The translations under genes and the position numbers were made by a program. From positions 1,612,001-1,676,000 of the forward strand of contig OZ251549.1 in NCBI GenBank assembly GCA_965243415.1: DNA of 64,000 nucleotides, read 5' to 3'. This DNA is from G965204755 sp965243415. GTDB lineage: Bacteria > Acidobacteriota > Vicinamibacteria > Marinacidobacterales > Marinacidobacteraceae. The notes beneath the pieces were generated by a model. It did not search any database. It worked only from the letters and a program-made list of their open reading frames with translations, and had not been told where the DNA came from. Of this stretch, positions 34,226 through 43,199 are shown one piece after another; positions within the stretch are counted from its first letter, which is position 1, and every line of letters begins with the position of its first letter.

Positions 34226-36295
34226 ATGGCGCCGAATCCCGGGGAATTCTCCTGGGCCGGGCGGGTGGTCCGGCGGGCGGCGGTGATCGGCTCCGGCCAG
34301 ATCGGGCCGGACATCGCGCTCCACCTGGTGAAGACCCTCGCCCCGCGCGGGGTCCCGACCGTAGTGCTCGACCTCTCCGAAGCGGCGCTCGCCGCCGGCG
34401 AAAAGAAACTGGTCGGGAAGATCGAGAAGGGGCGCCGGAGCGGGGCGTTCTCCCCGGAGCGCGCCGCGCGGATGCGGGCCTCGGTGGAGTTCACCGCCGA
34501 CTACGGGCGGCTCGAGGGCGCCGACCTGGTGATCGAGGCGGCCTCCGAGGACCTGGCGGTGAAGCGCCGCATCTTCGCCGCGGTCGAGGAGCGGGCGGCC
34601 CCCGGCGCGGTGCTCCTCTCCAACTCCTCGCACCTCGAACCCGACCGCCTCTTCGCCGGGCTGGCGGCGCCGCAGCGCGCGGCGGTGGCGCACTACTTCT
34701 TCCCCGCGGAGCGGAACCCGGTGGTGGAGATCGCGGCCGCCGGGCCGGCGAAGGAGGAGACCGCTCCCTGGCTGCTCTCCTTCTACGAGGAGATCGGCAA
34801 GGTGCCGGTCCCGGTGCGCTGCCGCTTCGGCCACGCGCTGAACCCGATCTTCGAGGGGCTCTTCCTGGCGGCGGCGCTCCTCGTGGAGGAGGGCCTGGGA
34901 ACGACGAAGGAGGTGGACTTCGTGGCGCGGGAGGCCCTCTCGCTGGGGATCGGCCCGTTCACCGCGATGAACCTGACCGGCGGCAACCCGATCACCCACG
35001 AGGGCTTCGGGGAGATGCACGAGCGCCTGCATCCCTGGTTCCGGGTGCCGCGGCTGCTGGAAGAGGCGATGGCGGAGGGCGGCCCCACCGGCCGGGTCTG
35101 GGAGGTCCCGGCGCGGGGCGAGGAAGTGGCCGTTCCGGAGCCCCGCCGGCGGCGGATCGCGGAGCGGGTGACGGCCGCCTTCCTGGGCCTGTGCGCCTGG
35201 ACGCTGGAGGAGCAGGCGATCGCGGCGGCGGACCTGGACCTGGCCTGCCACCTGGCGCTCGCGGTGCGGCGACCGTTCTCGCTGCTCCGGTCGCTGGGCC
35301 CGGCGGAGGTCCGGCGCCTGGGCCGCGATTACCGGGAACGGGAGCCGGATTTCTTCGACCCGCCGCTCCTGCGGGAGGAGGCCCCGGACTGGGCGCGCCG
35401 ACCGCCGGCGCGGATCCTCTCCCGCGAGGTCGCGGTCGGCGCCGCGGCGGTGCGGGTGCTGACGATCCGCCGGCCGGAAGCGCTGGGCGCCCTCGACGAA
35501 GAGCTGTTCGCCGAACTGGGAGAGCGTCTCGACGAAATCGAGGACTCTCCGGGGCTCCGAGGCGTGGTGCTCACCGGTTTCGGCGTGAAGGCCTTCGTCT
35601 CCGGCGCCGATGTGCGGATGCTGGCCCGGATCGAATCCCCGGCCGACGGCGAGCGGCTCTCGCTGGCCTCGCACCGGCTGTTCGACCGGATCGCCGCCTT
35701 CCCGAGGCCGGTGGTCTGCGCGCTGAACGCCATGGCGGTCGGCGGCGGCAACGAACTGGCGCTGGCCTGCCGCGCCCGCATCGCCCGGCAGGGCCTCCCG
35801 GTGCTCGCGAGGCAGCCGGAGGTGAACCTGGGGATCATCCCCGGCGCCGGCGCCACCCAGCGCCTCCCCCGACTCATCGGCCTCGAAGCGGCGTGGCCGC
35901 TCCTCCGCACCGGTCGGCCGCTCTCCGCCGACGAGGCGCTCTCGCTGGGCCTGGTGCGGGAACTGGTTCCGGGGGACGAACTGGTGGAACGGGCAGCGGA
36001 GTTGGCGGTCGCGTTGGCCGAGGGAACGGCGGAGCCCGGACCGACCGTCGCAACCGGCCCGCTCCCGCTTCCGGAGGCGCTCCCGGAAGTCGAGATCGGC
36101 CACCGCTCCCGCGCCGTGGACGAGTTGCTGCAGCGCGCCGTCCTCGAAGGGGCCGCCGGCAGCCTCGCCGACGGGCTGCGCCTGGAGGCGCGGCTGTTCG
36201 GGGCCGGCTGCGCCCTGGAGGACAGGCGCCTCGGGGTCCGGCACTTCCTGGAGAACGGCCCCCGCGGCGGTCCGGCCCCCTTCGTCCATCGCTGA
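34226..36295 (+). CDS. Bifunctional 3-hydroxyacyl-CoA dehydrogenase / enoyl-CoA hydratase (FadN-like domain order)
   Basis: 689 aa from ATG 34226, just after the previous stop (TGAGATG). The N-terminal NAD-binding domain has GSGQIG (22-27), SNSS (132-135), and the catalytic pair His156 and Glu168 in HYFFPAERNPVVEI. The C-terminal hydratase (about 415-640) keeps GADVRML (oxyanion region) and both catalytic Glu, Glu510 in GGGNELALAC and Glu532 in PEVNLGIIPGAG. The order dehydrogenase then hydratase is that of Bacillus FadN, opposite to FadB. The role is beta-oxidation of fatty acids. No thiolase or acyl-CoA dehydrogenase lies nearby. Confidence 0.88.
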   Translation: MAPNPGEFSWAGRVVRRAAVIGSGQIGPDIALHLVKTLAPRGVPTVVLDLSEAALAAGEKKLVGKIEKGRRSGAFSPERAARMRASVEFTADYGRLEGADLVIEAASEDLAVKRRIFAAVEERAAPGAVLLSNSSHLEPDRLFAGLAAPQRAAVAHYFFPAERNPVVEIAAAGPAKEETAPWLLSFYEEIGKVPVPVRCRFGHALNPIFEGLFLAAALLVEEGLGTTKEVDFVAREALSLGIGPFTAMNLTGGNPITHEGFGEMHERLHPWFRVPRLLEEAMAEGGPTGRVWEVPARGEEVAVPEPRRRRIAERVTAAFLGLCAWTLEEQAIAAADLDLACHLALAVRRPFSLLRSLGPAEVRRLGRDYREREPDFFDPPLLREEAPDWARRPPARILSREVAVGAAAVRVLTIRRPEALGALDEELFAELGERLDEIEDSPGLRGVVLTGFGVKAFVSGADVRMLARIESPADGERLSLASHRLFDRIAAFPRPVVCALNAMAVGGGNELALACRARIARQGLPVLARQPEVNLGIIPGAGATQRLPRLIGLEAAWPLLRTGRPLSADEALSLGLVRELVPGDELVERAAELAVALAEGTAEPGPTVATGPLPLPEALPEVEIGHRSRAVDELLQRAVLEGAAGSLADGLRLEARLFGAGCALEDRRLGVRHFLENGPRGGPAPFVHR

Positions 36296-36347
36296 GCCGC
36301 GTGCCGGAGGACGGCGCCGACCGCCCCGGCGGCAGGGATCGAACGGT

Positions 36348-37052
36348 ATGGATCGAACGGAGCGCCTCGAACTGGCCGAGGAGCCGCGGCAACTGTTCGA
36401 GGCGGTCGAGCCGGTGCTGCGTCGGTTCTTCGGGGCCGACGGCTACCGGATGGGCGGAGGGACCGTCCTCGCGGCGCTCTGGGGACACCGGCACTCGACC
36501 GAGGTGGTCTTGTTCGCGGAGCCTTCGCGGTACCGGGCGGTGCTCGCCCGCGCGCGGCTCGACCTGGAGCGGGCGCTGGTGGCGCAGGTCCCGGGTGTGG
36601 TCGCGGAGCGCAGTTGGGTCGAGCCGGAAGCGGTCTTTCTCGACTGCGGGAGCGGAGAGGTCACGATCTCGCCGATGCCGCGGCTGCCGGAGGGGGCTTC
36701 CTCGGCGGGGACCGTCGGGTCGAGTCGGGTGCCGGCGGAGGGGATCGAGGAGATCCTCGGCGAGAAGATCCGGTTTCGAATGCTGGGGGAGGGGTCGTAC
36801 CTGCTCCGCGATCTCTACGATGTGGCCTGGGCGGGGCGGGAGGCGCCGGCGGCGGGCGGGCGGGTGCTGGCGGCGGAGGGACCGCGCCGCCTCCGTCAGA
36901 TCGCCGCCGAACTCTCGACCCTCGAGACCTTCGAGGGAACCCTGATCCGTCCGAGGTGGTCTGCCGGCCAGCGGGAGATCCGCGACGAGGTCATCGCCCT
37001 CTGCCGGGCCGCGGCGGAGGACGCTGCCCTCCGGGACGGAGTGCGACGGTGA
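36348..37052 (+). CDS. AbiEii/AbiGii-type nucleotidyltransferase-fold protein with altered active site
   Basis: 234 aa. The fold matches the AbiEii toxin family: GGG at 36-38 before a helix (GGGTVLAALWGHRHS), then TEVVLF (51-56) where DxD normally lies, and ILGEKIRFRMLGEGSYLLRDLYDVAWA near 140-165. The usual DxD is E52-V-V54, so metal binding looks lost or altered. Type IV toxin-antitoxin AbiE toxins transfer nucleotides. The stop overlaps the start of the downstream gene (GTGA), a paired module whose partner is interrupted by an IS. Confidence 0.72.
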   Translation: MDRTERLELAEEPRQLFEAVEPVLRRFFGADGYRMGGGTVLAALWGHRHSTEVVLFAEPSRYRAVLARARLDLERALVAQVPGVVAERSWVEPEAVFLDCGSGEVTISPMPRLPEGASSAGTVGSSRVPAEGIEEILGEKIRFRMLGEGSYLLRDLYDVAWAGREAPAAGGRVLAAEGPRRLRQIAAELSTLETFEGTLIRPRWSAGQREIRDEVIALCRAAAEDAALRDGVRR

Positions 37053-37308
37053 GTTCGGTGACCCGACTCGGAAGCCGGGTGGCGCTCCTGCCCCTCTCCC
37101 GGTTCGACCGGGAAGCGCTGCGACGGCCGCTGACCGGGGAGGGAACGACGCGGAACGGGCGGGCGCCCCTGCCGGTGATGCAGAGTCTCCTGAGGCGGCA
37201 CTTCGCCGGAATGGCCGAGGCGCCCACGCCCGCCGAACTCTGGCTCATCTTGGACAGTTTGAAATTGCAAGTAGTTGATGAAAAAGAGGTAAGGAGCCCC
37301 GCAGACCG

Positions 37309-37322
37309 GGCGTGGCACTACA
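37309..37322. repeat. 14-bp subterminal direct repeat of the IS (second copy 39128-39141)
   Basis: GGCGTGGCACTACA occurs identically near both ends of the IS, in direct orientation, about 65 and 101 bp inside the element. It may be a transposase-binding site or a scar of an earlier nested insertion. Confidence 0.6.
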
Positions 37323-37342
37323 ACCCCGCCGCGGGCGGGGTT
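37322..37342 (-). terminator. Hairpin downstream of the transposase gene
   Basis: AACCCCGCC and GGCGGGGTT form a perfect 9-bp stem with a 3-nt loop, 4 nt after the transposase stop on the minus strand. The following T tract is poor, so termination strength is uncertain. Confidence 0.5.
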
Positions 37343-37346
37343 CCCC

Positions 37347-39023
37347 TCAGGCGGCGCTCGGAGTCGGACCGCCTTCCCGGCGCAGCACCGGGGGCAACCG
37401 CAGCCGCAGGCTGTGGAACACCTTCGTGGTGACCCCCACCGCCGCCGTGCGCGCCACGAAACGCTTCCCGTCCTTCTCGATCACCCCTTCGCACAGGTGG
37501 TCGAGGTCCCGGACCACATCGTTCCACTCCGCCTCCACCCCCGCCGCCCCCAGCCGCCGGAACAGCTCGTGTCGCAGCACCAGCGCCAGGAACGAGCAGA
37601 ACACATGCCCCCGGATCGCCGCGTCGCTCTGGTGGTAGATCGCCCGCGTCTTCAAGTCCGACTTCGTCTTCCGAAAGGTGTGCTCCACCCGCCACAGCTC
37701 CTTGTAGCGCAGGGCGGTCTCCGCCGCCGACAGCCCGGCGTTGGAACGCAGCACGAAGATCCCGTCGTACTTCGCCTCGGCCTCCGCCTTCTCTTCGTCG
37801 ATCTCGAACCCCCGACCCTCGGGGCGCAGATACCGCGCATAGCCCTTGTTCGCCACCAACTGCTTCGGCCCGCTGCGCAGCTTCTCCCTCAGGTCCGCCA
37901 CCATCTTCGCCCGGGCCTCCCGGTCGCGCCGCGCCTGCGTTTCGTTCCGGCACACCAGATACCGACGCTCCCCCTTCTCGTCCCGGAGGACCACCTCCTT
38001 GACGAACAACGGCTCCCGCTCCCGTTCCGTCCCCGGAGGCGGAGGCACCTTCTCCCAGGGCCCCGGATCCGCGATCACCTGATCCCGGATCTCCGTCACC
38101 GTGCGCATCTTCGCCCCCAGCACATACCGCCAGCCGCGCCGCTCCAACTCCTTCATGTTCGCCGCGCTCACCATCCCCCGGTCCGCCACCACGCACACCG
38201 AACCGATCCCGAAACGCCGGGACAGACGCTCCGCCACCGGAAGCAGGGTGGTCACATCCGCGGTGTTCCCCGGCCACATCTCCGAGCACAACGGCGTCCC
38301 GGTCTGGTCCAGCACCATCCCCAGCACCAGCTGCTTCAACTGCGGACGGTGGTCCTTCGAGTGGCCCCGGCGACCCAACTCCTCCCCGCCGGCTCCATGG
38401 AAGTACAGCGAAGTGGTGTCGAAGAACACCAGGTCCAGCCGGGCGAACAGGCCGCGGCGCGCGGCGAACAGCCGCTCTTCGAGGAGATCCTTCGTCGTCC
38501 GCTCCCGCCCGTCGGGGTCCTTCTCCCCGCAGGGTTCGCCCAGCCAGGCCATCGCCCGGTACAGCTGCCGCAGCGCCGGCGGCGCCAGTCCGGCCACCGC
38601 GCGGGTGGCGCCCCAGCGCTCCGCCTGCCGGTCCGACCCGGGCGCGAACAACCGATGCAGCACGCTGAAGAACACCACCCGTTCCAGGTCGAAGCCGAAG
38701 CGCCGCCCCGCGGCCAGGGCCGACACCGCTTCCCGGCAGCCGGTCTCTTCCCAGAGGCGGTTGAACACCAGGCCCGGCCCCACGTGGCGCAGATGGATCT
38801 CCGGGTTCTCGGCCCACTCCGCCCGGGCCGCCGAGAGCACCAGCGACTGGTCGCAGTGCCGGGCCAGCGAGGCGGTCAGCCGGTCGAGTTGCCCGGACTC
38901 CCGCAGTTCGTCCAGCCGTCCCAGGGTGCACAGGACATCCTGCTTGACCTTCGGGCCTTCGCGGCGGCTCTCGACGATCTGGAGGTACTGGCGGTTGCCG
39001 CTCTGCTTGATGCGGGGGTACAT
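37347..39023 (-). CDS. IS1634-family (IS4 superfamily) DDE transposase
   Basis: 558 aa, full length. Catalytic acids are visible as FFDTTSLYF (first Asp), VVADRGM (second Asp) and the final YKELWRVEHTFRKTKSDL (Glu, with the Tyr/Glu/Lys spacing of the IS4 superfamily), followed by LKTRAIYHQ and a helical C-terminus. No frameshift is present, so the enzyme is probably active. Confidence 0.92.
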   Translation of the reverse strand: MYPRIKQSGNRQYLQIVESRREGPKVKQDVLCTLGRLDELRESGQLDRLTASLARHCDQSLVLSAARAEWAENPEIHLRHVGPGLVFNRLWEETGCREAVSALAAGRRFGFDLERVVFFSVLHRLFAPGSDRQAERWGATRAVAGLAPPALRQLYRAMAWLGEPCGEKDPDGRERTTKDLLEERLFAARRGLFARLDLVFFDTTSLYFHGAGGEELGRRGHSKDHRPQLKQLVLGMVLDQTGTPLCSEMWPGNTADVTTLLPVAERLSRRFGIGSVCVVADRGMVSAANMKELERRGWRYVLGAKMRTVTEIRDQVIADPGPWEKVPPPPGTEREREPLFVKEVVLRDEKGERRYLVCRNETQARRDREARAKMVADLREKLRSGPKQLVANKGYARYLRPEGRGFEIDEEKAEAEAKYDGIFVLRSNAGLSAAETALRYKELWRVEHTFRKTKSDLKTRAIYHQSDAAIRGHVFCSFLALVLRHELFRRLGAAGVEAEWNDVVRDLDHLCEGVIEKDGKRFVARTAAVGVTTKVFHSLRLRLPPVLRREGGPTPSAA

Positions 39024-39541
39024 GGAGGGGTTCCGGGCCGGGACAGCACGATCCTACCACACGTCTCACCCGGTATGGCAATGAAATCAATGTGATATCG
39101 GAGTATCTAAGCGGGTCCGAATCCATAGGCGTGGCACTACACGCCGTTCGGGATCGAGCCTCTGCTCGGACCGAACCCCAACAGTCCCAACGACTTGCCC
39201 TCCGGCAACGCTCCGAAACGCCAAAACACTGTCCAAGATGAGTCTGGCGGGCGCTCCGGGCGAGCACGGTCGGGGCGCGGGAGCGGGGAGCGCTCTACAA
39301 CCTCTTCGGCAGCATGCGCTTCCCCGAGTACCGGGAACTGGTCTTCGACGCCGGGCTGCCGCTCTACGAGTTGGCCCGGGCGCTGACGAACGCCGGGATC
39401 GCCCCGTTCACCGCCACCCGGTGGCTGAACCGGTTCGCTGCCCCGGAACCGCCGGACGCCGGGGGAGCGACGGAGTGATGCGCCCGGCCGGCGCTCCGTC
39501 GCGCCGATCCCGAAACGATCCGGTCGATACGGTGCTGCGCC

Positions 39542-40192
39542 TCAGGGGTCCTCCGGGCAGTTGGCCAGGGGATTACCGCCGTCGAAGTGCCGGACCAGGG
39601 CTAGGTCGAAGCGGAGGGGGCACCCGTCACCGGCTTCGTCGGTGGCGCAGCGGCCGAGGCCGGTCAACCAGCGGGAGTCGGCGGACGAAGCCTGCAGTCG
39701 GTGCGGGTCGTCGTCGCCGCCGCTGAAGGGAAGGTGCGCCGTGGTGTCGCCCTGCCGGAGCGTGATCGTGTACTCGTCCGGATTCCGGAGCGACGGCCCC
39801 GGCTCCGTTCCTCCGCGGGAGTCGCTGCCGAAGATCGCCCTTCCCTCGGTGAAGGTGAACGCCACATCGGCGGCGCGTCCGGTCTCGTAGAAGAGCCGCA
39901 CCGCGTTCCAACCGGGGTTCTCCCCCGGGCGCAGGTCGGCGAAGAGGTCGGGCGAGAGTGCGGTATTTTCGGGATTCAGGAAGAAATTCGACGCGCCGCG
40001 CCACTCCGACTCGACTTCCAGGGCGCAGGCGAGCACGGTCTCGACCGGCGGGGGCGCCGGCGCCGGAGAGCCCGCGCCGGGGGTGGTCGGTGACGGGGAG
40101 GAACCGGAACCGCAGGCGGCGAGGAAGACCGGGAGGAACAGGACGAGCGCCGGGAGCAGCGGCCCCGGAACCGGAATCGAGACCACTCTCAT
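39542..40192 (-). CDS. Lipoprotein of unknown function
   Basis: 216 aa from ATG 40192. The signal peptide ends in LAAC with Cys27, followed by a Ser/Pro/Ala linker. The mature part (about 50-216) is beta-rich, with ADVAFTFTEGRAIFGSDSRGG, EYTITLRQGDTTAHLPFSGG, and a Cys pair near the end (GRCATDEAGDGCPL). No family recognised. It is separated from the IS-disrupted gene by 63 bp, convergent. Confidence 0.7.
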   Translation of the reverse strand: MRVVSIPVPGPLLPALVLFLPVFLAACGSGSSPSPTTPGAGSPAPAPPPVETVLACALEVESEWRGASNFFLNPENTALSPDLFADLRPGENPGWNAVRLFYETGRAADVAFTFTEGRAIFGSDSRGGTEPGPSLRNPDEYTITLRQGDTTAHLPFSGGDDDPHRLQASSADSRWLTGLGRCATDEAGDGCPLRFDLALVRHFDGGNPLANCPEDP

Positions 40193-40529
40193 GGCCGGCA
40201 GTTTACGCGCCGGCGGCCCGTTCCGCGCCTTCTTTCTCGACCCCGTTTTCCGCCTTCGGCTTGCGTTCCTCACCCTTTCCCTCCCGGTTGGTTCCCGGCC
40301 GGGGGCGGACGCCTCGCGACGGTGTCAAGTGACACCAACTGTTACGCATTTGGGGGACACGAACTTTTACGCACTCAGCGGAGGGCCAGAGCGCTTGGAT
40401 GGCCGGGCGTCCGGGTGTCGGCGGGCGGTTCGGAGTGCTCCCGACCGATGCCCTGGGAGGGAGGTGGCGGGGGCCCGCCACCGGGGATCGTCGCCGGTCG
40501 GGCCGGTCCGGGCGTCGGCGGCGAGCGGG
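40193..40529. other. 337-bp intergenic region with an AT-rich palindrome
   Basis: GGTGTCA-AG-TGACACC (40321-40336) is a 7-bp-arm palindrome, followed by two TTACGCA motifs (40342 and 40368 areas) flanking GGGGGACACG. The block (about 40320-40380) is AT-richer than its surroundings and resembles an IS end or regulatory site. No gene is visible. Confidence 0.5.
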
Positions 40530-41690
40530 TCAGCCGCTGATCCGTTCCCAGGTCGAACCCAGTTCCAGATGGAACGCGAGTCGCCGCAGCGCTTCGGCGG
40601 TCTCCCGGTCGAGCGGGATGCCGCGGGTGCGGCGCTCCTCTTCGAGGGCGGCCGCCGTCTGCCCGGGGTAGTCGAGCCGCCGGCGGCGGAGGTCGGCGAG
40701 GCGTTCCACCATGCGGTTCCGGAACCCGGCCCAGGGGGCGAAGGCCCGCACCCGGAACGCCAGGAACAGGTGGCCGGCGCCGCGATGCACCGGGTCCGGG
40801 CGGGCCTCGCTGACCAACTCGGCCGGCAGCGCCGCCCCGGCCAGCGCGACGACCGCCTCGAGCGCCAGCGCCAGTTCCACTTCCCGGGCGAAGGCGGAGG
40901 CGGGCCCCTCCGGCGAGCCTCCCGACGCCGAAACCGGGGCCGGGTCCGCTGCCCCGGAAGCCGCGCCCGCCTCGCCGCTCCCTCCGCCGCCGGCGCCCCC
41001 CGCCGCGGAGTCCGTCCCGAGCCAGAGGTTCAGCACCAGCGGGGCCGAGGTCTCGACCGTGGGGACCGCGATCCCCAGAGCCGCCGGGTAGGTGCGCGGC
41101 GGCCCCCCGACCCCGACGCCGGTCGCGCTTCCCCGCGGCGGTTCGGCCAGGGCCCCGACCGGCGCCGCCGGCCCGTTGCTGATCGCCACCCCGACCATCT
41201 GGTGCGCCAGCGCCAGCCGGGCGAAGTGCCCCGGCGCGCCGAACCGGTTGCTCCCGCGGACCGCCGCCGCGCCCACCCCGTGGCGGTTCGCCGCGGTGAT
41301 CGCCTCGGTCATCGCCCGGTGGGCGACCGCCGGCCCGGGGCCGCCGTCACCGTCGAGAACGACCACCCCCCCGGAGGAAGCGACCTCCCGGAACTGCGGG
41401 TCGGCCTTCAGGTGGCGGGTCGAGAGCCCTTCGACGATCTCCGGCAGGCGCCGCACCCCGTCGTCGTCCCAGCCGGAGAGGTTCGCCCCCACCAGCGCGT
41501 CGGCGGTCTGCGAAGCCAATTCCGGGCGCAGCCGGGCCCGGACCAGCGCCTGCCGGGCGAAGGCGTGGAGTCGGCCGTAGCGGACGCGCAGGGGCTCGGC
41601 CCGCGCCGTCGCTCCCGGGGCCCGGTCGGCGGCGCGCTCCGGGTCGGACGCCGCCTCCGCTCCGTCCGCCGGCGCGTCGTCCGCCGTCAT
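40530..41690 (-). CDS. Ldh2-family (malate/lactate/ureidoglycolate dehydrogenase-like) protein with degenerate active site
   Basis: 386 aa from ATG 41690, overlapping the transporter stop by 4 nt. The Ldh2 fold is recognisable from VRYGRLHAFARQALVRARL, DGVRRLPEIVEGLSTRH, VVVLDGDGGPG, and RGSNRFGAPGHFARLAL. The conserved SHG before the Arg is WDDDG here, and the S-x-H-F-G catalytic His is Arg (SNRFG), so dehydrogenase activity is doubtful. A Gly/Ala/Ser/Pro-rich insertion (about 240-275) interrupts the cofactor region. Coupling to the NSS transporter suggests a linked substrate. A pseudo-enzyme or a changed chemistry are both possible. Confidence 0.7.
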   Translation of the reverse strand: MTADDAPADGAEAASDPERAADRAPGATARAEPLRVRYGRLHAFARQALVRARLRPELASQTADALVGANLSGWDDDGVRRLPEIVEGLSTRHLKADPQFREVASSGGVVVLDGDGGPGPAVAHRAMTEAITAANRHGVGAAAVRGSNRFGAPGHFARLALAHQMVGVAISNGPAAPVGALAEPPRGSATGVGVGGPPRTYPAALGIAVPTVETSAPLVLNLWLGTDSAAGGAGGGGSGEAGAASGAADPAPVSASGGSPEGPASAFAREVELALALEAVVALAGAALPAELVSEARPDPVHRGAGHLFLAFRVRAFAPWAGFRNRMVERLADLRRRRLDYPGQTAAALEEERRTRGIPLDRETAEALRRLAFHLELGSTWERISG

Positions 41691-43003
41691 CCCAGGAGGT
41701 CCCCGAGCGCCCCGGCCCAGCCCCACACCAGCACCACCACCACCGCCGCCGGCACGACCCAGCGGATCCAGAACAGCCACAGTCCTCCCGGAGGATGGTT
41801 GGAGCCGCGGCCGGCTTCCGCCAGCGCCCGGGTGCGGGACACGAAGAAGCCGAGCCCGATGAGCGTGAGCGCCGAGCCGACCGGCTGCATGGTCGAGCCC
41901 CAGACCAGGTCGCTCCAGCCGAGATAGGCGGTGCTCGCCATCGAGGGCAGGGCGAGCGGCAGTTGGATGAGCACCGCGCCGATGACCACATCGCTCCGCT
42001 TCCAGCCGGTCCAGGCCATGGCCGCCCCGACCACCACTTCCAGCGCCGCCAGCGCCGAGAAGAACGCCGCGATGAAGAGTCCGGCGAAGAACAGCGGGCC
42101 GAACACCGCCCCCCCGGGCATCTCCGCGAAGACCCGCGGCAGGGTGAAGAACAGCAGCGGCGGCCCGGAACTCGGCGCCACTCCCAGCGCGAACGCCGCC
42201 GGCAGGACCGCCAGCCCGCCGAGCAGCGCCGCCCCGGTGTCCCCGGCCACGGTGGAACCGGCGAGGCGCCGCAGGCTGACCCGCGAAGGCAGATAACTCC
42301 CGTAGGCCAGGAAGAAGGTGCCGCCGAGCGACAGGCTGAAGAACGCCTGCCCCAGCGCGGCGAGGAAGGTCGCCGCCGTCACCCGGTCGAAGTCCGGCCA
42401 GAGGAAGTACCGCAGACCCTCGGCGGCGCCCGGCAGGGTCACCGACCGGAGGACGACCAGCACCAGCGCCCCCGCGGCCAGCGGCATGGCGATCCGCGAG
42501 ATCCGTTCGATCCCCCGCCGCACCCCGAGCGCGGCCACCACCCCCATGCCGATGAAGACCAGGGCGGTGAACCCCAGGTTCCGCAGGGTGATCCCCTGGA
42601 AGGTGTCGGCGTAGAAGGCCTCCGGGTCGGCGATCGGCCCGCCCGGCAGCGCGTAGTAGAGGACCTGCGCCACCACCACCGTGTAGTAGGAACCGGCCAT
42701 GAAGACGGTCAGGAAGAGCAGCCCGCCGAGGAACTTCCCGCCGGGCATCCCGATGTCGCGGAAGGCGGTGCCCGGGCCGCCGCGGGTCATCCGTCCCAGG
42801 CTCCACTCGGCGATCAACGCCGGCGCGCCGAGCAGCACCACCATCACCAGGTAGAGCAGCACGAACGCCCCGCCGCCGTACTGCCCGGCCATGTAGGGGA
42901 ACCGCCACACATTGGCGAGCCCGACGGAAACCCCGATGAGGGCCATCGCCGACCCCCACCCGGAGGAGAACCGCTCCCCCCCGCCCGGCGTGAGATTCGT
43001 CAT
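41687..43003 (-). CDS. Neurotransmitter:sodium symporter (NSS/SNF) family transporter
   Basis: 438 aa with 11-12 transmembrane helices. Helix 1 has the NSS motif ALIGVSVGLANVWRFPYMAG with sodium-site residues. Other stretches are APALIAEWSLGRMTRGG and GAVFGPLFFAGLFIAAFFSALAALEV. It should import amino-acid-like substrates with Na+. The stop overlaps the next gene start by 4 nt (ATGA), so transport and the Ldh2-like enzyme are co-expressed. Start ATG 43003; upstream 43004-43199 shows nothing clear. Confidence 0.92.
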   Translation of the reverse strand: MTNLTPGGGERFSSGWGSAMALIGVSVGLANVWRFPYMAGQYGGGAFVLLYLVMVVLLGAPALIAEWSLGRMTRGGPGTAFRDIGMPGGKFLGGLLFLTVFMAGSYYTVVVAQVLYYALPGGPIADPEAFYADTFQGITLRNLGFTALVFIGMGVVAALGVRRGIERISRIAMPLAAGALVLVVLRSVTLPGAAEGLRYFLWPDFDRVTAATFLAALGQAFFSLSLGGTFFLAYGSYLPSRVSLRRLAGSTVAGDTGAALLGGLAVLPAAFALGVAPSSGPPLLFFTLPRVFAEMPGGAVFGPLFFAGLFIAAFFSALAALEVVVGAAMAWTGWKRSDVVIGAVLIQLPLALPSMASTAYLGWSDLVWGSTMQPVGSALTLIGLGFFVSRTRALAEAGRGSNHPPGGLWLFWIRWVVPAAVVVVLVWGWAGALGDLLG

Positions 43004-43199
43004 GGCCTACGCCGCATCACCGGTCGTTCTGCGGCCGGTCGGCGCTGCCGGAGTTTGTCCCGCTCCCGGCTTGGGCCATCGGACGGGCGGGACGATGCGG
43101 GCGCATCCACGGCGCGGCCGGAGTCTTCGGGGCGCACTCCATCGCTCCACGTTCCGCTGTTGCTTCGCTGCCGGTATCGGGCGCGTGAACGGAGGGCGC

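Larger units (their letters stand above)
37244..39242 (-). mobile_element. IS1634-family insertion sequence, 1999 bp, with 15-bp terminal inverted repeats
   Basis: The left end CTCATCTTGGACAGT (37244-37258) is the exact reverse complement of the right end ACTGTCCAAGATGAG (39228-39242). Flanks carry a 5-bp direct repeat TCTGG (37239-37243 and 39243-39247). Removing the element and one repeat restores an open reading frame, which confirms the ends. It carries one transposase on the minus strand. The AT-rich ends contrast with the host. Intact and apparently recent. Confidence 0.9.
37049..39478 (+). pseudogene. 141-aa partner of the AbiEii-like protein, interrupted by an IS element
   Basis: GTG 37049 overlaps the upstream stop. 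The frame runs to codon TGG at 37241-37243, where the IS begins. Joining 37243 to 39248 (one TCTGG copy removed) restores one open frame of 142 codons that ends with TGA at 39476-39478 and continues with typical coding composition (YNLFGSMRFPEYRELVFDAG, then LYELARALTNAG and ATRWLNRF). The gene is therefore a recently disrupted partner of 36348-37052, possibly an antitoxin, although AbiE antitoxins usually come first. Family not recognised. Confidence 0.8.

Noticed and set aside
37323..39127. Inner IS bounded by the 14-bp direct repeats
   Set aside because: The inner ends share no inverted repeat, while the outer 15-bp repeats with TCTGG duplication restore the host ORF. The outer boundaries are better.
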